Positions 1-6,035 are shown, counted from the first letter of the stretch. The stretch: DNA of 6,193 nt from Bacteroidaceae bacterium (GCA_016284115.1 JAEEOD010000186.1:1-6193), one strand, 5' to 3'. Notes: generated from the letters alone by a model not told the origin. Translations and numbers: made by a program.

Positions 1-333
1 TCCGCCTCGGAAGAATCCTCGTGGAGTATTGGCATCAATGCCGTCGACGTGCTCATCCCCAAGGTAATTGATGTGAATGATGGCACATGAATGACCAAAG
101 CCTAAGCTGTCGAGCACAGGGATAATATCTTCTTGATAGGGATATACATCAGCACCGGCATAACCCATTTGCCTAACCTTTGCAGCTGCCTCAGTGAAAG
201 AAATATTCTCTTGTTGGGCAATGGTGTTGATATGTACTGCAAATACAGAAATTTTGACTTCGTCCTGCCTCTTTGGACCAGTGCATGAGAGCAGTGTAAA
301 TAAAGTGGCTAACACTAATGATATTATTCTCAT
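1..333 (-). CDS. Lipoprotein, sugar-phosphate isomerase/epimerase-like TIM barrel (N-terminal part only)
   Basis: Reading in from the ATG at 333-331, 111 codons stay open to the window edge, so the C-terminus is missing. The start MRIISLVLATLFTLLSC is a lipoprotein signal peptide: Arg2, a hydrophobic stretch, and an LLSC lipobox with Cys17 as the likely lipidated residue. The mature part begins with a short polar linker, then a beta strand (KISVFAVH), a helix (SFTEAAAKVRQMGYAGADV) and a further strand-helix unit (IIPVLDSLGFGHSCAIIHI). This alternation and the 'GYAGADV' turn are typical of the xylose-isomerase-like TIM-barrel (sugar phosphate isomerase/epimerase) family, which Bacteroidota often carry as exported proteins of unknown substrate. 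The metal-binding residues would lie beyond the edge, so activity cannot be judged. No good promoter is visible in the 94 bp upstream, so it may be co-transcribed with the gene at 428-799. Family assignment is moderately sure; substrate unknown. Confidence 0.7.
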   Translation of the reverse strand, partial: MRIISLVLATLFTLLSCTGPKRQDEVKISVFAVHINTIAQQENISFTEAAAKVRQMGYAGADVYPYQEDIIPVLDSLGFGHSCAIIHINYLGDEHVDGIDANTPRGFFRGG

Positions 334-427
334 AACTTCGGTGGTTTTATTAGTTAATATATAAGGTTTGTTATATTTTTATAAAGATTATCTTAGTTGA
401 CTTAGTATTCGATATTCCAAAGAAACA

Positions 428-799
428 TTATACTTCTTGAATATATTCCTTTTTGAAAAGCGCATAGAAACAACCATCAATACGTTCTATAGCATCATAA
501 ACAGCGTTACTCTGGTAAACCTTCTTATGGTTACTGTCGCATATAACGAAGAATGTCTCACCACGTTTAATTGGGACATTTTCAACCAAGAATGCAGGAA
601 CACCTAAGTATTCAATTTTCTTTTTCATTCCCATCTCTATTCCATCTAAAACAAACGTGCTTAAAATAGATTCTACACATACCCATTTGCATGTTGGAGA
701 CTCATATGCAATAACTAACCCATCCTTGGTAACTATTTTTCCAACGTCCCAATTATGTTGGTCTAAACATTTGACCAACGCCCTTAATTGTTCTCTCAT
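428..799 (-). CDS. Hypothetical protein, 123 aa, orphan
   Basis: I do not recognise this protein. It has no signal peptide and no membrane segment, so it is probably cytoplasmic. It reads as a mixed alpha/beta fold: an N-terminal helix (MREQLRALVKCLDQ), several short strands (KIVTKDGLVIAYE, KWVCVES, FFVICDS) and a C-terminal helix (AVYDAIERIDGCFYALFKKEY). Four cysteines are scattered and form no metal-binding pattern. Two starts are possible: a GTG at 802-800 and an ATG at 799-797. I prefer the ATG because it sits 8 nt from the GGAGG Shine-Dalgarno at 812-808; the GTG would be only 5 nt away. The coding sequence is visibly AT-richer than the enzyme genes in the window. Its own promoter is at 904-935, giving a leader of about 100 nt. 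The strong Shine-Dalgarno and base composition hint at a different history from its neighbours, but that is inference. It is convincing as a gene, with function unknown. Confidence 0.75.
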   Translation of the reverse strand: MREQLRALVKCLDQHNWDVGKIVTKDGLVIAYESPTCKWVCVESILSTFVLDGIEMGMKKKIEYLGVPAFLVENVPIKRGETFFVICDSNHKKVYQSNAVYDAIERIDGCFYALFKKEYIQEV

Positions 800-807
800 C
801 ACTTATT

Positions 808-812
808 CCTCC
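808..812 (-). promoter_or_regulatory. Strong Shine-Dalgarno (GGAGG) of the 123-aa gene
   Basis: The minus strand reads CGGAGGAATAAGTGATG. GGAGG lies 8 nt before the ATG at 799 and 5 nt before the alternative GTG at 802. It favours the ATG as the start. No comparable motif precedes the genes starting at 1344, 3945 or 4045, which have the A-rich leaders usual for Bacteroidota. Confidence 0.75.
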
Positions 813-903
813 GTTTAATTTGTTTCTTGAATTATTAGATTCATATAAGATATCTATAATCAGACGAAAAATAAAACTTCCAGTTTTTTATAGTTGATTG
901 TTA

Positions 904-935
904 CAAATATAGAGACTTTACAAAATATATCCAAA
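904..935 (-). promoter_or_regulatory. Bacteroidota-type promoter driving the 123-aa gene
   Basis: On the minus strand, TTTG (935-932) is followed after exactly 20 nt by TATATTTG (911-904). This is a full match to the -33 TTTG / -7 TAnnTTTG consensus of the Bacteroidota primary sigma factor, with ideal spacing. Transcription would begin near 898-900, giving an untranslated leader of about 100 nt before the ATG at 799. I see no clear riboswitch or attenuator hairpin in that leader. Confidence 0.8.
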
Positions 936-1075
936 CGATAAATCGAATATTTAATGCACCTTTTACTTATGGAAGTGTTCAATGTGACCTCGCTTAACAA
1001 CAGCAAAAGGCCTTCTTCAACCCAGTAATGATTAATCTTTTCACATGGTTTTATTCCAGGCATTTCTACGGGTTG

Positions 1076-1254
1076 TCGCAGTATCTGCTATGGGTCGTTG
1101 CAGTATCTGTTATCACTCATCGCAGTATCTCCTATGGGGGTATGGGAGATACTGCGTCGGGTGACGGGAAGCATCGCGACGAGTGGTAGTGAACTTTGGA
1201 ACGATAGAAAGCAAACTTCGCTTCGATAGATAGCAGTATCTTGCCACTTTTAGG
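1076..1254. repeat. Degenerate 22-bp-period repeat array with inverted copies
   Basis: The 9-mer GCAGTATCT occurs at 1078, 1100 and 1122, exactly 22 bp apart. The 22-bp units starting at 1078 and 1122 match at 17 of 22 positions. An inverted copy (AGATACTGC, 1147-1155) follows, then a degenerate inverted copy 22 bp further (AAGCATCGC, 1169-1177). Past that, CGATAGAAAGCA (1202) and CGATAGATAGCA (1224) are again 22 bp apart, and the second leads into another GCAGTATCT at 1233. The array is therefore roughly palindromic around 1138 with a sustained 22-bp phase. It lies between two divergent promoters. It could be a family of dispersed intergenic repeats (REP/MITE-like), a multi-site operator, or a structured transcript. 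The pattern is directly visible; the role is unknown. Confidence 0.7.
1121..1156. repeat. Perfect inverted repeat, 12-bp arms, 12-nt loop
   Basis: CGCAGTATCTCC (1121-1132) pairs perfectly with GGAGATACTGCG (1145-1156) around the G-rich loop TATGGGGGTATG. It is the centre of the repeat array. Neither side carries a T-run, so a Rho-independent terminator is unlikely. A second, wobble-containing pairing is possible between ACTCATCGC (1115-1123) and GCGACGAGT (1176-1184), so alternative folds exist in a transcript. Confidence 0.75.
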
Positions 1255-1261
1255 CAAAGCA

Positions 1262-1275
1262 TTAGTTTAAACTAA
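1262..1275. promoter_or_regulatory. 14-bp perfect palindrome, candidate operator
   Basis: TTAGTTTAAACTAA is a perfect palindrome ending 15 bp before the -33 box of the promoter for the 83-aa gene. The position suits an activator or repressor dimer site. AT-rich palindromes of this length can arise by chance and no regulator gene is in view, so this is only a candidate. Confidence 0.35.
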
Positions 1276-1290
1276 AATTCCATTTATTTG

Positions 1291-1321
1291 TTTGCCGAGA
1301 TTCAAATAAATATTATTTTTG
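1291..1321 (+). promoter_or_regulatory. Bacteroidota-type promoter driving the 83-aa gene
   Basis: TTTG (1291-1294) is followed after 19 nt by TATTTTTG (1314-1321), a full match to the -33/-7 consensus with accepted spacing. Transcription would start near 1326-1328, giving a leader of only about 16-18 nt before the ATG at 1344. A second TTTG at 1287-1290 is spaced less well. Confidence 0.78.
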
Positions 1322-1343
1322 CATAGTCAAAATGAATTGAACA

Positions 1344-1595
1344 ATGAGTGAAGAAAACAAAGAAAATAAAGATAATAAGAAGAGCAAGAAAACTATAAGA
1401 ATTATTATTGCTATTGTTTTTGTTGTACTATTGATTATTTGTGCGATCATTAACCTCTTGGTTAATAATCAAAGACCATCTGGACCTATTATGACGCCTG
1501 AAGAAATACATCGGAGGGATTCTCTTCATAATGCATATATAAAAGAACGTGACTCTATCGAAATGGCGCAAAATGAGGCGCACGATGGTGTATGA
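1344..1595 (+). CDS. Small single-pass membrane protein, 83 aa, unknown function
   Basis: The protein has three parts. The first 18 residues are extremely charged and Asn/Lys-rich (SEENKENKDNKKSKKTIR). One hydrophobic helix follows at about residues 19-40 (IIIAIVFVVLLIICAIINLLV). A polar tail of about 43 residues ends it, with a probable helical segment (TPEEIHRRDSLHNAYIKERDS). The Lys-rich N-terminus should stay in the cytoplasm and the tail would face the periplasm. There is no cleavage site, so it is an anchored protein. The start is well placed behind a consensus promoter; an upstream ATG at 1332 opens only a two-codon frame. Its stop TGA overlaps the ATG at 1592 of the decayed GH88 gene (ATGA), which suggests the two were once translationally coupled. 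Tail sequences like this are common in unnamed Bacteroidota small membrane proteins; I assign no function. Confidence 0.72.
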   Translation: MSEENKENKDNKKSKKTIRIIIAIVFVVLLIICAIINLLVNNQRPSGPIMTPEEIHRRDSLHNAYIKERDSIEMAQNEAHDGV

Positions 1596-1811
1596 GAATA
1601 CATAAGTTTCTTTTGTTGACAGCGCTATAGAAGGACTTGCCTGAAGACATGATACCTTATTGGGATATGCGTGATCCTGGTATTGCTGAGGGCAAGGAGG
1701 TTCCTCTTGTTGCACTCTACTGGCAATTTGCCTTGTAATGATGAAATCGATGTTCCGATTGTTTATGCCGACTATTATTTTCTCGAGACATTATTAAAAA
1801 GACTCTATTAA
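1592..1811 (+). pseudogene. Decayed GH88 (unsaturated glucuronyl/galacturonyl hydrolase) remnant
   Basis: ATG at 1592 opens a signal-peptide-like start (MRIHKFLLLTAL), stopped by an in-frame TAG at 1628-1630. The same frame then continues with KDLPEDMIPYWDMRDPGI (1631-1684), which resembles the conserved PEDxxPYWDF segment of GH88. That frame ends at TAA 1736-1738. In the +1 frame from about 1690, FLLLHSTGNLP and then EIDVPIVYADYYFLETLL run to TAA 1809-1811. This matches the usual C-terminal end of GH88 proteins (HSTG...EIDVPxxYADYYFLEALLR). An intact family member is roughly 370-420 residues; about 72 codons remain. Most of the (alpha/alpha)6 barrel, including the region with the catalytic aspartates, is gone, and the two surviving parts are out of frame. 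At least two deletions and a nonsense codon must have occurred. The parent enzyme would have cleaved unsaturated uronic acids from lyase products of pectin or glycosaminoglycans. Recognition is from memory of family motifs. Confidence 0.78.
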
Positions 1812-1835
1812 AAAAGCTCCCCGAAGGGAGCTTTT
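1812..1835. terminator. Bidirectional Rho-independent terminator with UUCG loop on the minus strand
   Basis: AAAAGCTCCC (1812-1821) pairs perfectly with GGGAGCTTTT (1826-1835) around CGAA. Read on the minus strand the loop is TTCG closed by C-G, the very stable cUUCGg tetraloop, followed by six T residues (1815-1810). It starts two bases past the stop of the S9 peptidase gene, so that gene is its main client. On the plus strand a shorter T-run would also stop transcripts from the 83-aa gene and the GH88 remnant. Confidence 0.88.
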
Positions 1836-1836
1836 A

Positions 1837-3945
1837 TTATTTCAGCCATTTGTCTAACCATTCGAAGAAGGTGCGTTGCCACAGAACACCGTTCTGGGGC
1901 TTCAGTACCCAATGGTTCTCGTCAGGATAGATGAGGAGTTCGGCTGGTACGCCTCGCATTATGGCTGCATCGAAGGCTGACATTGCCTGGTTAGCGAGGA
2001 TGCGGTAATCGCGCTCTCCATGAATGCAGAGAATAGGTGCATCCCACTTGTCGATGAAGAGGTGGGGGGAGCTGGAATAGGTCTTCTGGGCAATCTTGTT
2101 CTGCTTATCCCAGTAAGGACCACCGAGATCCCAATTGACAAACCATTTTTCTTCGGTCTCGAGGTACTGCATATCGACATTGAAGATGCCGTCATGTGCG
2201 ATGAAGGCCTTGAAGCGCTTGTTGTGGTTGCCAGCGAGCCAATAGACTGAGAAGCCGCCGAATGAGGCTCCAACGCATCCTAGGTGGTCGGCATCAACGT
2301 AGGGCTCTTTAGCCACTGCATCGATGGCGCTGAGATAGTCTTTCATGCACTGTCCCATATAGTCGCCACTGATGGCTTCGTTCCATTCATTGCCGAATCC
2401 AGGCAGACCACGACGGTTAGGTGCCACGATAATATAGTCGTTGGCTGCCATCATCTGGAAGTTCCAACGATAGCTCCAGAACTGGCTTACAGGACTCTGT
2501 GGACCACCCTCGCAGAAGAGCAGGGTAGGGTATTTCTTTTGGGGATCGAACTGTGGTGGATAGATAACCCATACCAGCATGTCTTTTTTGTCGGTGGTCT
2601 TGACCCAACGGCCTTCTACCTTGCCCATCTCTAACTGGTCGTAGATGGCTTGGTTCTCGAAGGTCATTTGCTTTACTTCGGCAAATGCTTCGCCTGGACG
2701 GGCTTTGTCGAGTTGATAGATCTCGTCGCCCATCATCATGCTGTGGCGCTTGGTGAGCAGTTTGTCGCCACAAAGTGCCAGCGTACCGTAGTCGTAGTCG
2801 CCCTCGGTGAGTTTGGTGAGCTTGTCGCCATTGGCGATGTCTATATTATATATATGTGTCTGACCGTGCCATACGCCCGTGAAGTAGAATCCTTGTGAAT
2901 TGGCATTCCAGATGAATTCGTCTACATTACTCTCGAAAGCCTTGCTGACAAAGCGTTTCTCGCCTGTCTGTAGGTTCATGATGAAGAGACGGTTCTGGTC
3001 ACTCTCGTATCCATCGCGCTCCATGCTTTGCCAAGCAATGTACTGGCCATCGGGTGAGTACTGAGGATTGGTGTCGTAACCCATAATCTCAGGACAGATG
3101 TTCTTGGTCTGCTTGGTGGCGAGGTCGTAGATATAGATGTCTGAATTGGTGGAGATGGCATATTCCAAGCCGGTCTTCTTGCGACAGGTGTAGGCTATTT
3201 GCTTGCCATCGGGGCTCCAAGCCAGTTGTTCCATGCCTCCGAATGGTTTCATCGGACTCTCGTAAGGCTCGCCCTCGAGGATGTCGGTGATGTTTTCGAG
3301 ACCATTGTTGAAGTCGGCCACAAAGGGGTGGGGAGCAGTGGTTACCCATTCATCCCAGTGCTTGTACATGAGGTCGGTGATGATTCGACCAGATGCCTTG
3401 GGGAGGTCGGGGTATTTGTCGGCTGTGCTGGCCACCGTTTTTACCTGACTCACAAACAGCACCTTGCTCTCGTCTGGTGAGAAGGCAAAACCCTCAATGT
3501 CGCCATCATAATTGGTGAGCTGCTTGCGATTAGATCCGTCTGCATCCATCTCCCAGATCTGACTGCTTCCACTCTCGCTGCTCAGGAAACGCAGCTTGCC
3601 GTCTTTGGTCCACACCACATTGCTTTCGCCCTTAGGCGTGTGGGTAATCTGCTGGTTGTCACTGCCATCGGCATTCATGACGAACACCTCAGAGTTGCTC
3701 TTGTTTTGTGGCACGCTATAGTAGCTTACCGTATAAGCCACCTTAGCACCATCTTGAGATACAGCCATTCCGCCTATGCGTCCCATTGCCCACAGTGCCT
3801 CGGGAGTCATGCGCTTATTGCTGATATTCAGCTCTGTTGTGCGACCAATAATCTCCTCATTTGTCTCACCTGCAGGCTGTGTGCCACCATTACATGCGGC
3901 TAATGTCAATACTGCTGACATAATCAATAGATTGGTTTTCTTCAT
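1837..3945 (-). CDS. S9-family dipeptidyl peptidase, DPP5-like lipoprotein
   Basis: A 702-aa serine peptidase of the prolyl oligopeptidase (S9) clan. Residues 1-18 form a lipoprotein signal peptide with lipobox LAAC (Cys18). The residues after it (NGGTQPAGE) lack the acidic surface-export signal close to the Cys, so the periplasmic face of a membrane is more likely than the cell surface. Residues about 45-430 form a TolB/WD40-like beta-propeller, shown by repeated NADGS/DADGS and SPDG/SPDE motifs (e.g. 92, 135, 156, 244, 297). Residues about 445-702 are the alpha/beta-hydrolase domain. The catalytic triad is complete: Ser561 in GASFGG, Asp646 in HGERD, His678 in DENHW. The segments KAFIAHDGIFN, WDLGGPYWDK and the C-terminal NHWVLKPQN...WQRTFFEWLD closely resemble DPP5 of Porphyromonas, which removes dipeptides from oligopeptides with Ala or hydrophobic P1 residues. 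Length fits that family. It would feed dipeptides to uptake systems. An acylaminoacyl-peptidase is the main alternative name. Confidence 0.92.
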   Translation of the reverse strand: MKKTNLLIMSAVLTLAACNGGTQPAGETNEEIIGRTTELNISNKRMTPEALWAMGRIGGMAVSQDGAKVAYTVSYYSVPQNKSNSEVFVMNADGSDNQQITHTPKGESNVVWTKDGKLRFLSSESGSSQIWEMDADGSNRKQLTNYDGDIEGFAFSPDESKVLFVSQVKTVASTADKYPDLPKASGRIITDLMYKHWDEWVTTAPHPFVADFNNGLENITDILEGEPYESPMKPFGGMEQLAWSPDGKQIAYTCRKKTGLEYAISTNSDIYIYDLATKQTKNICPEIMGYDTNPQYSPDGQYIAWQSMERDGYESDQNRLFIMNLQTGEKRFVSKAFESNVDEFIWNANSQGFYFTGVWHGQTHIYNIDIANGDKLTKLTEGDYDYGTLALCGDKLLTKRHSMMMGDEIYQLDKARPGEAFAEVKQMTFENQAIYDQLEMGKVEGRWVKTTDKKDMLVWVIYPPQFDPQKKYPTLLFCEGGPQSPVSQFWSYRWNFQMMAANDYIIVAPNRRGLPGFGNEWNEAISGDYMGQCMKDYLSAIDAVAKEPYVDADHLGCVGASFGGFSVYWLAGNHNKRFKAFIAHDGIFNVDMQYLETEEKWFVNWDLGGPYWDKQNKIAQKTYSSSPHLFIDKWDAPILCIHGERDYRILANQAMSAFDAAIMRGVPAELLIYPDENHWVLKPQNGVLWQRTFFEWLDKWLK

Positions 3946-3977
3946 TGTTAAAAAAGATGATTTTAGTTTTTATGATG

Positions 3978-3985
3978 CGAAGATA
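3978..3985 (-). promoter_or_regulatory. Possible -7 box of the S9 peptidase gene
   Basis: The minus strand reads TATCTTCGCA at 3985-3976, one base away from the TATCTTTG form of the Bacteroidota -7 element. It lies 33 nt before the start codon, a typical distance. No TTTG-like -33 element is found 19-21 bp further upstream, so this is a weak or activator-dependent candidate. Confidence 0.35.
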
Positions 3986-4008
3986 ATGAAAATATCGCTA
4001 TAAATACT

Positions 4009-4016
4009 TATATTTG
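4009..4016 (+). promoter_or_regulatory. -7 promoter box of the arabinofuranosidase gene
   Basis: TATATTTG matches the TAnnTTTG consensus exactly and ends 28 nt before the ATG at 4045, so transcription would begin near 4021-4023. There is no TTTG at the -33 position (about 3985-3990). Lack of that element would fit a promoter that needs an activator, as is usual for glycan-responsive genes, but no regulator is visible here. Confidence 0.55.
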
Positions 4017-4044
4017 TTCATTGAATTAACAAAACAGATGTTTT

Positions 4045-6018
4045 ATGAAAAAACTTTTGACCCTAACTTTGGCGTGTGGTTTGCTGGCAACTATGCAGTT
4101 GAAGGCACAGACACACGAGATGACCGTACAGTTAAATAAGGTGGGCGCACCCATCCAGAACACGATGTACGGCTTGTTTTTTGAAGATATTAACTTTGCT
4201 GCAGATGGTGGCTTGTATGCAGAGAAGGTGCTCAACCGTTCGTTCGAGTTTCCACAACCTCTGGAAGGCTGGAAGGCGGTGGGCAACGTGCAAGTGCGCG
4301 ATGACGGACCTTTCGACAAGAATCCCCATTATGTGCGCTTGGGCTATACAGGCCATCAGTCGAAGTTTACCGAACTTGAAAACAACGGAACTTTCGGCAT
4401 CGGATTAAAGCAAGGTGAGAACTATCGTTTCTCCGTATGGGCAAGGGTTCCTGAAGGAGAGTCTGCGAAGATCCGTGTGGAGTTGTGTGACCCCTACAAC
4501 AATGAGGAGATGCAGTTTTTCGCCTTGAAGTCTATTACTATAGACTCCAAAGATTGGAAGAAATACCAGGTAGAGATTAAATCCACCAAAACCATTCAGA
4601 AGGCTGCCTTGCGTATATTCTTGGAAGGAAAGAATGCCGTAGATCTGGAACATATCTCACTGTTCCCAACAGATACTTGGATGGGTCGTGAGAATGGAAT
4701 GCGCAAGGATTTGGCACAAGCGTTGGCTGACTTGAAGCCAGGTATTTTCCGTTTTCCTGGTGGCTGTATCGTAGAAGGTACTGACCTCGATACACGTTAT
4801 AACTGGAAAAATTCGGTAGGACCAGTAGAGAACCGTCCTTTGAATGAGAATCGTTGGCAATATACGTTCACTTATCGTCATCTTCCTGATTATTACCAGA
4901 GTTACGGACTTGGCTTCTTTGAGTTCTTCCAACTCTGTGAGGACTTTGGCGCAGAGGCATTGCCAGTGCTAAGCTGTGGTTTGGCATGCCAGTTCCAGAA
5001 CAATGATATGAGTGCCCACCAACCTGTAGAAGAACTTGACGGTTTTGTGCAGGACGCACTTGACCTAATTGAGTTTGCCAATGGTGCTACCAACACAACT
5101 TGGGGCAAGCTTCGTGCTGACATGGGCCATCCTGCTCCTTTCAATTTGAAGTATATCGCCATTGGTAACGAGCAGTGGGATAGTGTTTATCCTGAGCATT
5201 TAGAACCATTTGTGAAAGCTATTCGTAAAGTTTATCCTAACATTAAGATTGTGGGCAGTGCTGGCCCTAACTCTGAAGGCGAACAGTTTGATTATCTGTG
5301 GCCTGAAATGAAGCGTCTAGGTGCAGATCTGGTAGATGAACATTTCTATCGTCCAGCAGACTGGTTCCTCTCTCAAGGAGCTCGTTACGATAACTACGAC
5401 CGTAAGGGTCCTAAGGTGTTTGCAGGTGAGTATGCTTGTCATATTTCAGGCAAGAAATACAACCATTTCTATCCAGCCTTGCTCGAGGCAGCCTTCATGA
5501 CTGGCTTGGAGCGCAATGCTGATATTGTCCACATGGCCACCTATGCTCCTTTATTTGCGCATGTGGAGGGTTGGCAGTGGCGTCCTGACCTTATCTGGTT
5601 CGACAACCTCGATGTGGTGCGTACATCATCCTATTATGTGCAGCAACTTTATAGCACCTATAAAGGTACCAACGTGTTACCGTTGACCATGAATGGCAAG
5701 CCTGTCACTGGTGCTGCTGATCAGGATGGTCTGTTTGCTTCGTCTGTGATCAACACTAAGACCAACGAGGTATATATAAAGGTGGCGAACACATCTTCCA
5801 GCAGTCAGTATGTCAGTGTCAAGTTTGAGGGTTTGAAGAAGGACCAGACCTTCAGCAAAGCAAAAGCCATTGTGCTACAGAGTGATAATCTGGAGGCAGA
5901 AAACAGCATTGCTCGTCCAGACCTCATCAAACCTTTTGAGATAGCCTTGCAGGTATCTGGCAATGTCGTTTCAGACTATATTCCTGCCAACACTTTCGTG
6001 GTAGTGGTAGTTGAGTAA
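4045..6018 (+). CDS. Secreted GH51 alpha-L-arabinofuranosidase
   Basis: A 657-aa glycoside hydrolase family 51 enzyme, expected to release terminal arabinofuranose from arabinoxylan, arabinan or their oligosaccharides. Residues 1-21 are a signal peptide (MKKLLTLTLACGLLATMQLKA, probable cut before Gln22), so it works in the periplasm or outside. The segment MYGLFFEDINFAADGGLYAE (41-60) is a GH51 signature. Residues about 70-207 form a beta-sandwich insert resembling a carbohydrate-binding module of the CBM4/9 type (e.g. GENYRFSVWAR at 124-134). The TIM barrel follows from about 210, with FRFPGGCIVEG (235-245) and the retaining pair: acid/base Glu376 in IGNEQW and nucleophile Glu462 in FAGEYAC. 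Residues after about 500 form the C-terminal beta-sandwich. All key residues are present and length fits the exported Bacteroidota branch; intracellular GH51 enzymes are near 500 aa. The start has no Shine-Dalgarno, normal here. Linkage specificity cannot be read from sequence. Confidence 0.95.
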   Translation: MKKLLTLTLACGLLATMQLKAQTHEMTVQLNKVGAPIQNTMYGLFFEDINFAADGGLYAEKVLNRSFEFPQPLEGWKAVGNVQVRDDGPFDKNPHYVRLGYTGHQSKFTELENNGTFGIGLKQGENYRFSVWARVPEGESAKIRVELCDPYNNEEMQFFALKSITIDSKDWKKYQVEIKSTKTIQKAALRIFLEGKNAVDLEHISLFPTDTWMGRENGMRKDLAQALADLKPGIFRFPGGCIVEGTDLDTRYNWKNSVGPVENRPLNENRWQYTFTYRHLPDYYQSYGLGFFEFFQLCEDFGAEALPVLSCGLACQFQNNDMSAHQPVEELDGFVQDALDLIEFANGATNTTWGKLRADMGHPAPFNLKYIAIGNEQWDSVYPEHLEPFVKAIRKVYPNIKIVGSAGPNSEGEQFDYLWPEMKRLGADLVDEHFYRPADWFLSQGARYDNYDRKGPKVFAGEYACHISGKKYNHFYPALLEAAFMTGLERNADIVHMATYAPLFAHVEGWQWRPDLIWFDNLDVVRTSSYYVQQLYSTYKGTNVLPLTMNGKPVTGAADQDGLFASSVINTKTNEVYIKVANTSSSSQYVSVKFEGLKKDQTFSKAKAIVLQSDNLEAENSIARPDLIKPFEIALQVSGNVVSDYIPANTFVVVVVE

Positions 6019-6035
6019 GTCTGTCATCAAACACA

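Larger units (their letters stand above)
803..1343. other. 540-bp non-coding region between divergent genes
   Basis: This stretch separates the minus-strand 123-aa gene from the plus-strand 83-aa gene. It holds the minus-strand leader and promoter (about 800-935), the 22-bp-period repeat array with a central palindrome (about 1076-1254), a 14-bp palindrome (1262-1275) and the plus-strand promoter (1291-1321). Between about 936 and 1075 I see nothing convincing. A 67-codon minus-strand reading frame at 860-1063 crosses the promoter and has no ribosome binding site or recognisable motif, so I do not call it a gene. Confidence 0.7.

Noticed and set aside
800..802. GTG as the start of the small orphan gene
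   Set aside because: It adds only one residue and lies just 5 nt from GGAGG; the adjacent ATG at 8 nt is the better spaced and more usual start. It cannot be fully excluded.
803..903. Riboswitch in the long leader of the orphan gene
   Set aside because: No conserved riboswitch core, pseudoknot or terminator-like hairpin could be recognised in the leader by eye.
860..1063. 67-codon minus-strand open frame
   Set aside because: It contains the well-matched promoter at 904-935, has no ribosome binding site, no recognisable motif and low-complexity AT-rich translation at its end. It is most likely chance.
1076..1254. CRISPR array
   Set aside because: The conserved part is only about 9 nt with 13 nt of partly similar sequence between, and some copies are inverted. 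Real CRISPR repeats are longer, uniform and separated by unrelated spacers of 25-40 nt, and no cas genes are present.
1428..1715. 95-codon minus-strand frame
   Set aside because: It runs opposite the membrane-protein gene and the GH88 remnant, whose reading frames carry recognisable features; its own translation has none.
2284..2634. Plus-strand 116-codon frame and similar frames inside the S9 peptidase gene
   Set aside because: They are antisense or frame-shifted shadows of a gene with complete catalytic motifs along its whole length; none has a credible start region or family motif.
4063..4077. Lipobox (TLAC) in the arabinofuranosidase signal peptide
   Set aside because: Cys11 comes too early for a full hydrophobic core and position -3 is Thr. 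A standard cleavage near KA/QT at residues 21-22 fits better.
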